The notes: generated from the sequence alone by a model not told the origin. A DNA stretch of 64,000 nucleotides from Gammaproteobacteria bacterium (GCA_022826245.1 JAJDVG010000018.1:26578-90577); one strand, 5' to 3'; shown: positions 42,622 through 51,970, counted from the first letter of the stretch. A program made the numbers and translations.

Positions 42622-43707
42622 TCAGCCGCAATCGACGCGTTCGATGCCGTGCCCGGCGAACGCGAGATCGAGCTTCTCGATGACGTCGTTTACGGAAATG
42701 AGATCCATCGCTGCCGGATTCCTGACGCGCCGGCCGAACCGGATGTCCTCGACTGCCACGCCGAATTCGCGCCGCACGGCATCCGGATACCGGTCCGCGA
42801 CGAGGTGCTGGCTCAGGTAGGGGCCCGTGCGGAATCGGTTCGACGTTGCATAGAGTGCGACCACGGGTGTGCCGACCGATGTGGCCATGTGCGCGGGGCC
42901 GGAGTCGGGACAGACGATCGCGGTCGCGCGTTCGAGTACGGCAAGCAACTGCTTGAGGCTGGTCTTGCCGACCAGACTCTCGATCGCGCAGTTCGCATGC
43001 CGCGAGATTCGTTCGGCGTAGTCGCGCTCGAGCCCGGTCGCACCGCCGGTCAGCACTACCTGGGCGCCGTAGCGCGAGTTTGCGTGGTCGGCGACCGCCG
43101 CATAACGCGCGGCGCTCCAGTCCCGGAAATTGCGCAACCGCTGTCCCGCGCAGGGGCTGATCACGAGCGTCGGCGCCGCCGGATCGACGCTGCGATCGGC
43201 AAACTCCCGATCGGCAGAGTCGACCGGAATGTCCCAGCGCAGCTCGCCGCGGTCGATGCCGAGCGCCCCGGTGAACTCGAACAGCCCGTCCATGACGTGT
43301 TGATTCGTGCGTGCCGGGATTTGCCGGTTGCAGAAGAGGTACTGATAGTCCCGGGCGCGGGCGCGGTCGAAACCAAGACGAACGGGAGATCTCACCGCGA
43401 GGCTCGCCAGGTTGGCCCGCATCGAGGCGTGCATGTGCAGCAGGAGCGGGAAGCTGCGCCGTTCGAGTGCTTTGCGCAGGCGGAAATGTGCGCCCAGGCC
43501 CCGGTTCTTGTCGAGCACGGCGAAACTGACGCCTTCGAGTCCGCGCAGCAGTTCGTGCTCGACCCGGCCGACGATCCAGGTGATCGCCGTATCCGGCCAG
43601 GCGCGCTGAATGGATCGAACGACAGGTACGGTGTGACAGGTATCGCCGATCGCCGAAAGGCGGATGATGCAAAGCCGCGACGGTGGCGTTTCGAGGATCA
43701 GGGACAT
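42622..43707 (-). CDS. Glycosyltransferase family 9 (heptosyltransferase-like)
   Basis: This 361-residue protein has the GT9 GT-B fold: N-terminal 'LCIIRLSAIGDTCHTVPVVR', 'AWPDTAITWIVG', then 'VISPCAGQRLRNF' and the nucleotide-sugar-binding 'IVCPDSGPAHMATSVGTPVV', followed by 'ALYATSNRFRTGPY'. GT9 enzymes add heptose to lipopolysaccharide core. The domain is complete and fits the Gram-negative envelope; which heptosyl step is not known. No other LPS gene is adjacent. It begins 190 bases from the next gene on the same strand. Confidence 0.93.
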   Translation of the reverse strand: MSLILETPPSRLCIIRLSAIGDTCHTVPVVRSIQRAWPDTAITWIVGRVEHELLRGLEGVSFAVLDKNRGLGAHFRLRKALERRSFPLLLHMHASMRANLASLAVRSPVRLGFDRARARDYQYLFCNRQIPARTNQHVMDGLFEFTGALGIDRGELRWDIPVDSADREFADRSVDPAAPTLVISPCAGQRLRNFRDWSAARYAAVADHANSRYGAQVVLTGGATGLERDYAERISRHANCAIESLVGKTSLKQLLAVLERATAIVCPDSGPAHMATSVGTPVVALYATSNRFRTGPYLSQHLVADRYPDAVRREFGVAVEDIRFGRRVRNPAAMDLISVNDVIEKLDLAFAGHGIERVDCG

Positions 43708-43898
43708 TGCTCGGGTTCAGACAGGCCCCGGCCATGGTAATCGCGAACCGTGGCCAACGTGTCGAACTGTCGACGAATCCGTTTCTTTCGCAAGTCGGCG
43801 CGCAGGTGCTCGGCACGTCGCATTCGTCCTGAGAGGGTTTCTGCTTGCAGATTTACCCGCGTGCGCCCTCGCAGCCGGTTTCGGCAGGTTCGTGGCGA

Positions 43899-44726
43899 CT
43901 ACGTCGTCGAGCACTCCATCGGTTCGCGTTTCGACCCGTCGGGCTCGCGCTTGAACTGCATCGTGCGCACGAAGTGCTGCGCGAGGTAGCGGGGGTCTTC
44001 GATGAAGGTCTGGATGACCAGATACTGATTGCCGTCGTCTTCGGCGATCAGGTTGTAGTACTCGGTCATCTCGGTATCCTCGCTGAACGGGACGCCGTTC
44101 TTGCGCAGGTAGCCAGCGCGCAGATGCGTCGTATCCACGCGCAGCGATCCGAAGTTCTCGATGTCGCCGAGCGAGCCGCTGAGACGGTAGAAACCGCGGC
44201 GCCGGCTCGTGTCGCCGGAGATCTCCCATTCCGCGGCCGACCAACCCTGCCAGGTGCGCGGTCCCATGGGCTCTGCCGCTGCGAAACGGAACAGCCGCGT
44301 CTGCATGCCCGTGTCGATGTCGAGCCTGAGCGTATCGTCATCCTCCCAGGCGATATGGACGCGGCCCGGCAGCCGCATGATCGCGGGTGCGCCGTATGCC
44401 TTGCATTCCTCGCCCGCGGCCTCGTCGCGCGCCGGATCCCAGGTATCTGCCACCCTGATTCCTTCCGCGTTCAGTGGAACATAGGAATAGTCGCCTTTTG
44501 CCGGCGTGATCATCCGGTACACCCAGTCGTCCGTGACGAGGGAGACCCAGTGTCCGGTAATGTCGATCGGCGCCGACTCGCGGGCCGACGGCGGCGCCGC
44601 AGCGTCCTGCTGTGCCCGGACGCCGCTCGCCGCCAGCAGCACGAGTGCTGCGGCGACCGACAGTCCGCCGCGACGCGCATTCTTGCCGCGGTTCAACCTG
44701 GCTTCTTGCTTGACGTCGTTTGCCAT
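43899..44726 (-). CDS. Secreted hypothetical protein of the 'WEGD' family
   Basis: Start at ATG 44726 gives 275 residues with a signal peptide ending 'LAASGVRAQ'. It has 'DITGHWVSLVTDDWVYRM' (a lipocalin-like first strand), an 'HIAWEDDDTLRLDID' stretch, then 'GWSAAEWEISG' and 'LRVDTTHLRAGYLRKNGVPF' and 'YYNLIAEDDGNQYLVIQTFI'. These align by eye with the product of 46397 and the truncated gene at 2. Last gene of a four-gene operon. No function can be named; a secreted beta-barrel ligand binder is possible. Confidence 0.78.
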   Translation of the reverse strand: MANDVKQEARLNRGKNARRGGLSVAAALVLLAASGVRAQQDAAAPPSARESAPIDITGHWVSLVTDDWVYRMITPAKGDYSYVPLNAEGIRVADTWDPARDEAAGEECKAYGAPAIMRLPGRVHIAWEDDDTLRLDIDTGMQTRLFRFAAAEPMGPRTWQGWSAAEWEISGDTSRRRGFYRLSGSLGDIENFGSLRVDTTHLRAGYLRKNGVPFSEDTEMTEYYNLIAEDDGNQYLVIQTFIEDPRYLAQHFVRTMQFKREPDGSKREPMECSTT

Positions 44727-44820
44727 TTTCCCACTCACGGCGGCGCGTATCTCGGGACTGTCACCCACGCTCGTCCGCTGGCGCGCATGCTGCAAACCAG
44801 CCGGCCGGCATCACGGACGC

Positions 44821-45216
44821 CTAGTCGAAATCCTCGTTTTCGAAACCCCAGCCGAAGCCGTCGGACGGCCTGAGAAGGCTGCGCATGCGGACCCGGTGAT
44901 CGGCAGGATTACGGCCGGGATTGCCCGTGATGATCACGCGATCGCCGGGCCGCAGCGAATCGCGCGTGACGCCCTGGCCGGAGAGCTGGCCCGCGCCGCC
45001 CCACTCGACACCCCAGCGCTGAATCTCGCCGTTCTCGTCGGGCGCCATCACATGCACCCAGGCATGCGGATTGCGGAACATGAACTGCACGAGCGTGCCT
45101 TCGATCTGGATCGTTTCCCGTTCGTCGTAGGTTGCGGTAAACGAATGGTGCGCGTGGGCCGTCAGACCCGACATCGCGATTACCGCAACGGCAAATGCCA
45201 GCGCTCTTGCTTTCAT
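44821..45216 (-). CDS. DUF6152 family secreted protein
   Basis: Start at ATG 45216 gives 131 residues with a signal peptide ending 'GLTAHA' and mature N-terminus 'HHSFTATYDERETIQIEG', characteristic of DUF6152. The core 'LVQFMFRNPHAWVHVMAPDE' and 'RPGDRVIITGNPGRNPADHR' is the conserved OB-like part. A copper- or other metal-binding role is suggested by the exposed double His but not shown. The gene is third in the operon and 94 bases before the WEGD-family gene. The second copy at 13178 is shorter at the C-terminus. Confidence 0.86.
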   Translation of the reverse strand: MKARALAFAVAVIAMSGLTAHAHHSFTATYDERETIQIEGTLVQFMFRNPHAWVHVMAPDENGEIQRWGVEWGGAGQLSGQGVTRDSLRPGDRVIITGNPGRNPADHRVRMRSLLRPSDGFGWGFENEDFD

Positions 45217-45274
45217 TGATCTGCCTCCTGAAAAAACGTTTCCCGGCTCCGGGCTCCCGTTCGTCGCCCGGGAG

Positions 45275-46390
45275 TCACCGGTCATCGCCGAGACTCCGGT
45301 ACACGGCCTCGATGAACATTTCGGTCGTCCAGGGGCCCGTATCCGACCCGAAACGACCTTCGTAACCGTAGGTCGGCCGCTCCGCGACGACCTGCTCCAG
45401 ACTCATTCCGCGGTCGATCAGGTGCTGTACCTGGTCGCGGATGATCGTCAGCATGTCCCGATAGTAACCGACGTCGGCCGAGTCCGACAGCCGGCCGCGG
45501 CCCGGAATCACCATCGTCCCGCCTTCGGTCCTGAATTCCGCGATGGCGAGGTTCAGGATGTGGTTCAGGCCGTCGAGCACGCCGTCGATGTGGCCGCCGC
45601 GATCGACGTCGATCACCGGAAACGATTCCATATCGAACAGGTCGCCCGCCGCGATCACGTCGGAACCGCGGAAGTAGACGATGCTGTCCCCGTCGGTCGT
45701 CGCCGCCGGAATGTGGACGATCCGGATGCCTTCGTCGTTGAAGAACGTGCTGAGCTTGTACTCGTCAACGAAGAAGGTATCGGTCGGCAGCGCTTCGAAC
45801 GCCGCCTGTTCCCCGACCATGCTCAGGAGCACGTTTTCGTGCGCGATGATGGCGGCGCCCTCGGACGAGTCGCCGATGGTCCCGGCGACATTGCCGCCGG
45901 AGTAGGTGACGCCGCTTGCCGCCAGGGCCTCGTTGCCGCCGGTGTTGTGCCCGAGGGGGCTCGTGTTGACGATGTAGCGGATCGGCTTGGCCGGTCCGCG
46001 CGTATTGACCGGAAGTCTCGAGCGCGTTTCGGCGCCGCCGCGTTCCGGAGTGCGGCCCTCCAGAGCGCCGAAGGCGTTGAGTTGCGCCTGCAGCTCATCG
46101 AGCGCGCCGAGCACCCGTTCGCTGGCCTGTTCTTCCCCGGCATTGACCAGGAAAACGCCGTCCGGGCCGACCGAAGCCGTGATGTTGGCGCCTGCGCCGA
46201 CCAGCATCCAGATGTTCTCGCGCACCGGCCACCAGTTGAGTTCGGCCCCGAGTTCGCCGCCCCGGCTGCCCTGCGCGAGTGCGCTGTTTGCGGCGGCAAC
46301 GAGAACGACGGCCGTGGCCAGCGCCTGCAGCACGCTGCGCCCGATACCGGCGATATTCGCTATTCGTGTCATTGCATTCGCATGCTGCAC
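45275..46390 (-). CDS. Secreted MBL-fold protein lacking the metal-binding histidines
   Basis: This 371-residue protein has a signal peptide ending 'AAANSALAQ' and the overall course of a metallo-beta-lactamase-fold hydrolase ('WMLVGAGANITASVGPDGVF', 'IRYIVNTSPLGHNTGGNEAL', 'VIAAGDLFDMESFPVIDV', 'MVIPGRGRLSD'). The normal H-x-H-x-D-H is replaced by S-P-L-G-H-N (residues 144-149), and the usual final 'PGHG' is 'PGRG'. So metal-dependent hydrolysis is unlikely. The frame is intact and the fold landmarks are kept, arguing for a binding or structural role. Six bases follow the upstream gene stop. Confidence 0.85.
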   Translation of the reverse strand: MQHANAMTRIANIAGIGRSVLQALATAVVLVAAANSALAQGSRGGELGAELNWWPVRENIWMLVGAGANITASVGPDGVFLVNAGEEQASERVLGALDELQAQLNAFGALEGRTPERGGAETRSRLPVNTRGPAKPIRYIVNTSPLGHNTGGNEALAASGVTYSGGNVAGTIGDSSEGAAIIAHENVLLSMVGEQAAFEALPTDTFFVDEYKLSTFFNDEGIRIVHIPAATTDGDSIVYFRGSDVIAAGDLFDMESFPVIDVDRGGHIDGVLDGLNHILNLAIAEFRTEGGTMVIPGRGRLSDSADVGYYRDMLTIIRDQVQHLIDRGMSLEQVVAERPTYGYEGRFGSDTGPWTTEMFIEAVYRSLGDDR

Positions 46391-46396
46391 GGTTGC

Positions 46397-47254
46397 TTAC
46401 TGGCCCGCAGGGTTCCGCAAAGCGTCAACCAGCTTGGAGCGGTACTCGGGATACATGGTTTCCGCGCCGTCGAAATAAAGCGTGCGCGGCAAACCGTAAG
46501 TATCGGAAAAGCTGAAGATCTGGTCGTTCGTCCCCGGCAGGAAATGCGGCACGTAGCCCTCGGCTTGCACGACTTCCGTCACGATCGTGCACGGGTACGG
46601 CGGCACGCGCTGGTTGAGATCGAGACGGTATTCGGTGCTGCGCACGAGCGGTTCGGTCAGATAGACCGGATCGTAGGCGATGATCAGCCAGGTCAGGTAA
46701 TCCTCGTCGTTGAAACGGCGGCGAATCAGGTATTCGGTCAACGTCGCCTTGTCGCTCTGCGGGACACCGTTGCGCCTGTAGTAGTCTTCCTTGAGGTGCG
46801 TCGTCCGGACCTTGAGCCGGTCGCCCTCCCATTCGCCCGTCGAGAAGCCGCCCCAGGTATGCGCGGCGTACTCCGGCGGATGCTCGCGCCCGTCCATCCA
46901 GATCGGCGTGTTGACCGAGCGCAGCCACTCGGTCTGGAACGCGACGATCTGGCGCGATGCCGGATCGACGTCCTTCCAGATCCGCAGATTCGACGGGCCG
47001 CGCTTGATATAGGCGCCCGAATGCGGCCGGCACTGCCATTCCGGCAGGGACTGTATGGAAGCGTCCCAGATCTCGGCACGTCGAATCGCTTCGGCGCTCA
47101 GCGGCAGTCCGACGTACTCCCCGAGGTGGGGATTGTCGGTGTTGTCCTGGGCACGCACGACGGGCCATTCGCCCGTGAAGTCCATCTGCGCCAACGCGGG
47201 CGCGGTAAACGAAAGCAACGTGGCCAGCGTGAGCAACGGCTTTGCAGCGTTCAT
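46397..47254 (-). CDS. Secreted hypothetical protein of the 'WEGD' family
   Basis: Start at ATG 47254 gives 285 residues with a signal peptide ending 'TAPALAQ'. Sequence includes 'DFTGEWPVVRAQDNTDNP', 'SNLRIWKDVDPASRQIVAFQ', 'GGFSTGEWEGDRLKVRTTHL', 'KEDYYRRNGVPQSDKATL' and 'EYLIRRRFNDEDYLTWLIIA'. This is the best preserved example of the family represented also at 2-583 and 43899-44726. First gene of a four-gene operon on the minus strand, divergent from the TonB receptor at 47628. Function unknown. Confidence 0.8.
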   Translation of the reverse strand: MNAAKPLLTLATLLSFTAPALAQMDFTGEWPVVRAQDNTDNPHLGEYVGLPLSAEAIRRAEIWDASIQSLPEWQCRPHSGAYIKRGPSNLRIWKDVDPASRQIVAFQTEWLRSVNTPIWMDGREHPPEYAAHTWGGFSTGEWEGDRLKVRTTHLKEDYYRRNGVPQSDKATLTEYLIRRRFNDEDYLTWLIIAYDPVYLTEPLVRSTEYRLDLNQRVPPYPCTIVTEVVQAEGYVPHFLPGTNDQIFSFSDTYGLPRTLYFDGAETMYPEYRSKLVDALRNPAGQ

Positions 47255-47627
47255 CGTCCATCTCCCGGCAGTTTGCCGCTGACCCCGAACCCGGCGGTTG
47301 CGCCCGCGGTATGCGTTAGACGGGTCAGGCGACGGTTCCGATTCGAGAATCGGCGGAATCTTATCACTTGTACCGGCAGCCGCATACGACGTTCGACGTG
47401 TGTCTTGAACGATGCGTGGAGTAACGTCGGGCGACGAATTTCGGAGGTGAACGCGAGCAGTTTGTTGCACATTAGGAACAGATACTAGCCAATTGAATCA
47501 GATGCCGCTTTCCTTCGCGTCGTATCTTCGCGAAAATCTCTTGTCGAGTATACAGATTGTAAGTCATACTCGCGTCCGCGCTTCGTGCGTACCAACGAAA
47601 GGCGAACCTGTACAAGGAGACCGTCCG
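47255..47627. promoter_or_regulatory. Divergent promoter region with a GAGTAT inverted repeat
   Basis: This 373-base gap separates the secreted-protein operon (minus) from the second TonB receptor (plus). It contains CGAGTAT (47545-47551) and ATACTCG (47566-47572), a 7-base inverted repeat. A plausible plus-strand promoter overlaps it: TTGTCG at 47541 with CATACT at 47565, 18 bases apart. AAGGAG lies before the receptor ATG. No structured RNA was recognised. Confidence 0.4.
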
Positions 47628-50111
47628 ATGCAATTGCCAACCCGCTTCATTTCTACCTGCGGATGGCTGGCCGTAGCCTTCGTGGCCGCGGTGCCATTCG
47701 TTGCGCAAGCCCAGCTCGAGGAAGTCGTGGTCACCGCGACCCGGCGCGAGACCGACCTGCAAAGCACCCCTATTTCGATTCAGGCATTCACCGCCGAGGA
47801 TCTGGAGTTCGGCGGGATCGACCAGGGGCGCGACATCGGCATCATGGTTCCGAACGTGGTGCTGAATCCCGGTGTGGGCGGCGCACAATCGGACTTCTAC
47901 ATCCGCGGCCTTCCTGGAGTCGGTATCTATATCGATGGCGTCTGGCAAGGCGGTTTCGGCTTCCAGCAGACCAACTTCGTCGAAATGGAGCGCGTTGAGG
48001 TTTTGCGCGGGCCGCAGGGTACGCTGTTCGGCCGCAACACCAACGGCGGCGCCGTCAACATGATCACCCGCCGCCCGGCGGACGACTTCGGCGCGCGCGT
48101 GAGCGTCGATGTCGGCGAGTTCAATCGCCGCGACCTGCAGTTCGCCGTCGACCTGCCGTTCAGCGACACGCTCAGGACCAAGTTCATGGGCGCACAGCTA
48201 TCGAACGACGGGTTCATCGAGGGGCTTTCCGTGCCGTGGGACTTCGGCGCCGAGGACAACACGCTGACGCGTTTGGACGTTCTGTGGGAGCCCTCGGATA
48301 CTTTCTCGCTGCGCTTCACGGCCAACGACGAGGACAAGCGCGGCACCGATCCGACGATTTATCGGGAAACCAACCCGACGAACTCGCGAACGCAGTCAAT
48401 GGCGATCGTCTCGGGCGGCATGCTCGACGCGGCGCGCAGGGTCGATCCGAACTGGCCCGACCTGCAGACGTATCTCGTTCAGAACGGTCATCCGGCCAAC
48501 ACGCCGTTCAGGGTTCCCCAGAACGGTTTCGGCGCCAGGACTCATGAGCCCGGTTATCCGGGCGGTGAGGTCGGCAAGTGGCAGTCGAAATCCGATTCGA
48601 TGGAAGACGGCATCATCGCGGACACGCGGTACCTGACGCTGACGCTTGACTGGGACATCACCGACAACCTCAATTTCGAGGCCATCGTGGCGGATTGGGA
48701 ACAAAACGAACGCCAGGTTATCGATTTCGACGGCACGGAGTACATCGTCACGACCGATGATCGCGTCGGGTTCGCCGAGAACGACACGATCGAGCTTCAT
48801 CTGTCCGGGTCCAACCTTGACGGAAGGGTCAACTGGATCGCGGGGTACTACAACCTCGAGCAGCGTCAAGCGCGACGGTTCTACCGCTGGGGGATGTGGG
48901 AATTCGCGGTGCCGAACGAGGGGCCCTCGGACCCGCCGCAGTACGCGCCGCTGACGGCGTACGTCCGCGAAACCGCGCGATTGCTGAATCTTCAGACTTC
49001 AACGGGACCGCCCATTCAAATCTTCGGCTTTCGGTTCAATCCGCTCGTGTTCATCACCGACGATGCCCTCGATAGCGCGATCGACGAGGACGAGGCGTTC
49101 TTTGGCGAGGTGACGTTCAGCGCAACCGACAGGCTTGACGTCACGCTTGGCGTCAGAGTCAGCGACAAGAGCGGCAGCGATACCGAATGGACGCCGACCG
49201 ACGCCTTCAGGACGGCCGATCCACTGGTGCGTCCCAAGGGCAACCCCTTCGCCGGCATCAACCCGGTGACCATGGAGGAAGCGAATCTCGGCAAGATCAC
49301 GACGAACAAGTTCGCGTTGTCGTACCAGGTCAACGACGACCTCATGTTCTATGGCAGCTACGCCGAGGGCTTCACCTCGGGCGGCATCGACTTCGTCAAC
49401 AATGTCGGCTTCGTGACTCTCCAACCGGAGGTGATCGAGACCGTGGAGCTCGGCATGCGATCCGACTGGCTTGACGGGCGTCTGCGCTTCAACGCGACGT
49501 ACTTCGATTCGAACTGGCTGGGAATGCGTGTCGCCGTACTTTTCCAGGATCCGACAGGAAATTCCCTGCCGTTTCCGTACAACACCAGCGATGGCCAGGG
49601 CGAGGCCGACGGCTTCGAATTCGACCTTGTGTGGCTGCCGACCGATCGCCTGCAGTTCACCGCGGGTCTCGGCGTGATCAACACCAATTACACGAACCCC
49701 GGATTCTTCAGCGGCACCGACGGAATCAGGCCGGGCTCACCGTTTGCGTTTGCGCCCGACAACAGCGCGCAGCTCGGCGTGCAATACGCGATACCGATGG
49801 ACAACGGTGGCCAGCTCAACCTGGTGGGCAACTATGGCTGGATGGACGACTACACGCGCGACGCGGCCTATCAGCGCAACCATGTCGATGCGAACGGCGA
49901 CATCGTTACGGAACCCTCGTACGGCATCGTGAATGCACGCGTGGTTTACGAAGCGCCCGATCGAAACTACAGCATATCGCTGTGGGGCAGAAACCTGACC
50001 GACGAGCTCTACATCAATGGCGGCTTCGACACGCGCAACGTGTGGGGCTACGACTTTGCCGTGATCGGCCGCTCGCGTGAAATCGGCGTCGGTCTGCAGT
50101 TCACGTTCTAA
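47628..50111 (+). CDS. TonB-dependent receptor
   Basis: ATG 47628 with AAGGAG upstream gives 827 residues and a signal peptide ending 'VPFVAQAQ'. The TonB box-like 'LEEVVVTATRRETDLQSTPI' leads into the plug ('GRDIGIMVPNVVLNPG', 'FYIRGLPGVGIYIDGVWQGG', 'VEVLRGPQGTLFGRNTNGGA'). The beta barrel ends 'REIGVGLQFTF'. The plug is of the broad siderophore/vitamin/steroid-type group rather than the TIGR01782 sugar group. Its ligand is unknown; the divergent secreted-protein operon may handle the same compound (inference). It ends at a strong terminator. Confidence 0.93.
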   Translation: MQLPTRFISTCGWLAVAFVAAVPFVAQAQLEEVVVTATRRETDLQSTPISIQAFTAEDLEFGGIDQGRDIGIMVPNVVLNPGVGGAQSDFYIRGLPGVGIYIDGVWQGGFGFQQTNFVEMERVEVLRGPQGTLFGRNTNGGAVNMITRRPADDFGARVSVDVGEFNRRDLQFAVDLPFSDTLRTKFMGAQLSNDGFIEGLSVPWDFGAEDNTLTRLDVLWEPSDTFSLRFTANDEDKRGTDPTIYRETNPTNSRTQSMAIVSGGMLDAARRVDPNWPDLQTYLVQNGHPANTPFRVPQNGFGARTHEPGYPGGEVGKWQSKSDSMEDGIIADTRYLTLTLDWDITDNLNFEAIVADWEQNERQVIDFDGTEYIVTTDDRVGFAENDTIELHLSGSNLDGRVNWIAGYYNLEQRQARRFYRWGMWEFAVPNEGPSDPPQYAPLTAYVRETARLLNLQTSTGPPIQIFGFRFNPLVFITDDALDSAIDEDEAFFGEVTFSATDRLDVTLGVRVSDKSGSDTEWTPTDAFRTADPLVRPKGNPFAGINPVTMEEANLGKITTNKFALSYQVNDDLMFYGSYAEGFTSGGIDFVNNVGFVTLQPEVIETVELGMRSDWLDGRLRFNATYFDSNWLGMRVAVLFQDPTGNSLPFPYNTSDGQGEADGFEFDLVWLPTDRLQFTAGLGVINTNYTNPGFFSGTDGIRPGSPFAFAPDNSAQLGVQYAIPMDNGGQLNLVGNYGWMDDYTRDAAYQRNHVDANGDIVTEPSYGIVNARVVYEAPDRNYSISLWGRNLTDELYINGGFDTRNVWGYDFAVIGRSREIGVGLQFTF

Positions 50112-50153
50112 ATCCTCCCCGTTGCGAAGCCAGGAGCTTCGCGACGTTGGTCG

Positions 50154-50181
50154 GGGCAACCTTCGGGTTGCCCCTTTTTTG
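50154..50181 (+). terminator. Rho-independent terminator after the TonB receptor
   Basis: GGGGCAACC, a TTCG tetraloop, GGTTGCCCC and six T form a textbook intrinsic terminator 42 bases after the receptor stop. A smaller hairpin, GCGAAGC/GCTTCGC at 50125-50143, lies just before it. It also separates the receptor from the convergent symporter gene. Confidence 0.95.
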
Positions 50182-50225
50182 TGCCAACGCCGTGTGTCGC
50201 GACGGGGTTCGGACGGTTCCGATAC

Positions 50226-51794
50226 CTACTCGGTCAGTCCTCGCGATGCAGCGACCATCTGCCGGTGATCCTCCGGCAGCGCCGCCGTGCTGCGCGACAC
50301 GGCGACGGTCACGAGCACCGACACGGCAGCGCCGAAGGTTGCGGCGGAATAGGGGTTCGTCGCCTGGAAGGCGAACCAGCGTCCGAATTCCTCCAGCGCC
50401 GTCCCGGCAAGCCATTCGCCCCTGACGATCTCGCCGCGAATCAGAATGAAAGTGACAGCGCCCGCCCAGAACCCGTAGATGGCGCCCGCGCGGGTCACGC
50501 CGAGCCAGACCGAACCCACGACCAGCGGACCCATGAGCGCGGCAACGAAGCCGCCGACGCCGATCCACTGCAGGAACACGATGTTCATGTCCATCGTCAT
50601 CCAGCCCAGGATCGCTGCGCCGACGATGGAGAACGCGGTCATCCCCCGGCTGATCGCGAGCACGTTGCGGTCGAGCCGCTCCTGGCTCAGGTGTGCGTGC
50701 AGCCGCGGTGCGATGCTGCGGCGGTAGATGTCGTTGGCGAAGACCTGCGACGTCGAGATGACGAGGCCGTCGGCCGTCGACATGACGGCTGCGAGAATGC
50801 CGACACCGAGCAGCGCCGCGAGCCAGGTCGGGAAGATCTCGATGAAGAGGGCGGGCAGCGCGGCGTTCGGGCCGCCCGGAGTCGCAAAGAGGCTGTCGCC
50901 GAGGACGGCTCTCGCCGTGAAGCCGCCGAGCGTGATCGCCGGTAGCACGAAACCGAAGGTAAAGGCCATGATCAGGAAACGGTTGCGGGCGCGCTCGTCG
51001 TTGAGCGCCCAGAGCTTGTTGCCGATGTGCGGCAGCAGCCCGAGCGGGATGTGGGCGACAGTGACGGTGATGATGGACCACACCGAGGAGGTTGTCGGAT
51101 CGGCGGGATTGAACACCTCGAGCAGCACGGCATCCTGGCCGCCGAGATTGCCGAGCAGGTTCCCGAAACCGCCGGCGCCGACACCGAGCGCGAAAATGAC
51201 GGCGATGGCGACCGCAAGACAGAGCATGAGCAGCCCCTGCGCGCCGTCGGTCAGGATATCGGAATGCGCCCCGCCGAGCGTCACGTAGCCGAGCAGCACG
51301 ACCGTCGTGATGCCGAGCGCCCAGCTCTGTGGAAGCCCGAGCATCATTTCGAACATCACGAGTCCCGCCACGAGTTGACTTGCGAGATAGAAAAGCAGAA
51401 TCAGGGAGAACAGCGCTGCCGAAATCCTGAGCGCTTCGGAGCGGTAGCGTTCGCCGAGAAACTCCGGCATCGAGCGCGCGCCCGCTTCATTGCCATAGCG
51501 GCCGATCGTGCGCTGGCAGATGAGAATTCCGATGTAGATGCCGATCGGATAACAGAACGCGATCCAGAGCGTCGACATGCCGTAGGTGTAGGTCAGGCCC
51601 GGCAGACCGAGAAACGTCGACCCGCTCGCCGCCGTGGAGGCGAAAGCCAGAGCGAGGACGAGCGGCCCGTAAGCGCGCCGTGCGGTCGCGAAATCGTCGG
51701 CGCCGGCGACGCGGCGGCTGCCGACATAGCCGAACACGATCATTCCGCCGAAATACACGGCGAGGAACATCCACGACCAGGTGTACAGGCCCAT
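50226..51794 (-). CDS. Sodium:solute symporter (SSS) family transporter
   Basis: This 522-residue membrane protein shows the LeuT-fold SSS pattern: 'GADDFATARRAYGPLVLALA' , 'FASTAASGSTFLGLPGLTYT' early, 'GYVTLGGAHSDILTDGAQG' near residue 175, and 'GILAAVMSTADGLVISTSQV' near 330, where Ser/Thr residues of the sodium site sit. At least twelve helices are predicted. Related porters carry pantothenate, proline, acetate or methylated amines; the substrate is open. It is divergent from the one-carbon operon across 299 bases with palindromes. Confidence 0.92.
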   Translation of the reverse strand: MGLYTWSWMFLAVYFGGMIVFGYVGSRRVAGADDFATARRAYGPLVLALAFASTAASGSTFLGLPGLTYTYGMSTLWIAFCYPIGIYIGILICQRTIGRYGNEAGARSMPEFLGERYRSEALRISAALFSLILLFYLASQLVAGLVMFEMMLGLPQSWALGITTVVLLGYVTLGGAHSDILTDGAQGLLMLCLAVAIAVIFALGVGAGGFGNLLGNLGGQDAVLLEVFNPADPTTSSVWSIITVTVAHIPLGLLPHIGNKLWALNDERARNRFLIMAFTFGFVLPAITLGGFTARAVLGDSLFATPGGPNAALPALFIEIFPTWLAALLGVGILAAVMSTADGLVISTSQVFANDIYRRSIAPRLHAHLSQERLDRNVLAISRGMTAFSIVGAAILGWMTMDMNIVFLQWIGVGGFVAALMGPLVVGSVWLGVTRAGAIYGFWAGAVTFILIRGEIVRGEWLAGTALEEFGRWFAFQATNPYSAATFGAAVSVLVTVAVSRSTAALPEDHRQMVAASRGLTE

Positions 51795-51912
51795 TACTGC
51801 TCCCTTTCACGGCTCCGGACGGCCGTACGGCTCGGTCGAAACAGGCGCGCATTATATCGGAGGGCGGTCCGGCACTTTCGGTCGAAAAGGAAGCTCGGAA
51901 GCAGGTTTGTGT

Positions 51913-51970
51913 TGGGATTTTTCCCATCTTTTAGAGCTAATGGCAATATAGGCGATAAACATGGGAAAAA
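51913..51970. promoter_or_regulatory. Palindrome and inverted repeat between symporter and one-carbon operon
   Basis: TGGGATTTTTCCCA (51913-51926) is a perfect 5+4+5 palindrome, and TTTTTCCCAT (51918-51927) recurs inverted as ATGGGAAAAA (51961-51970). The segment between is A/T-rich and contains promoter-like GCAATATAGG. Two operator sites for one dimeric regulator controlling divergent genes is the simplest reading. No riboswitch consensus was recognised in 51795-52093. Confidence 0.5.
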
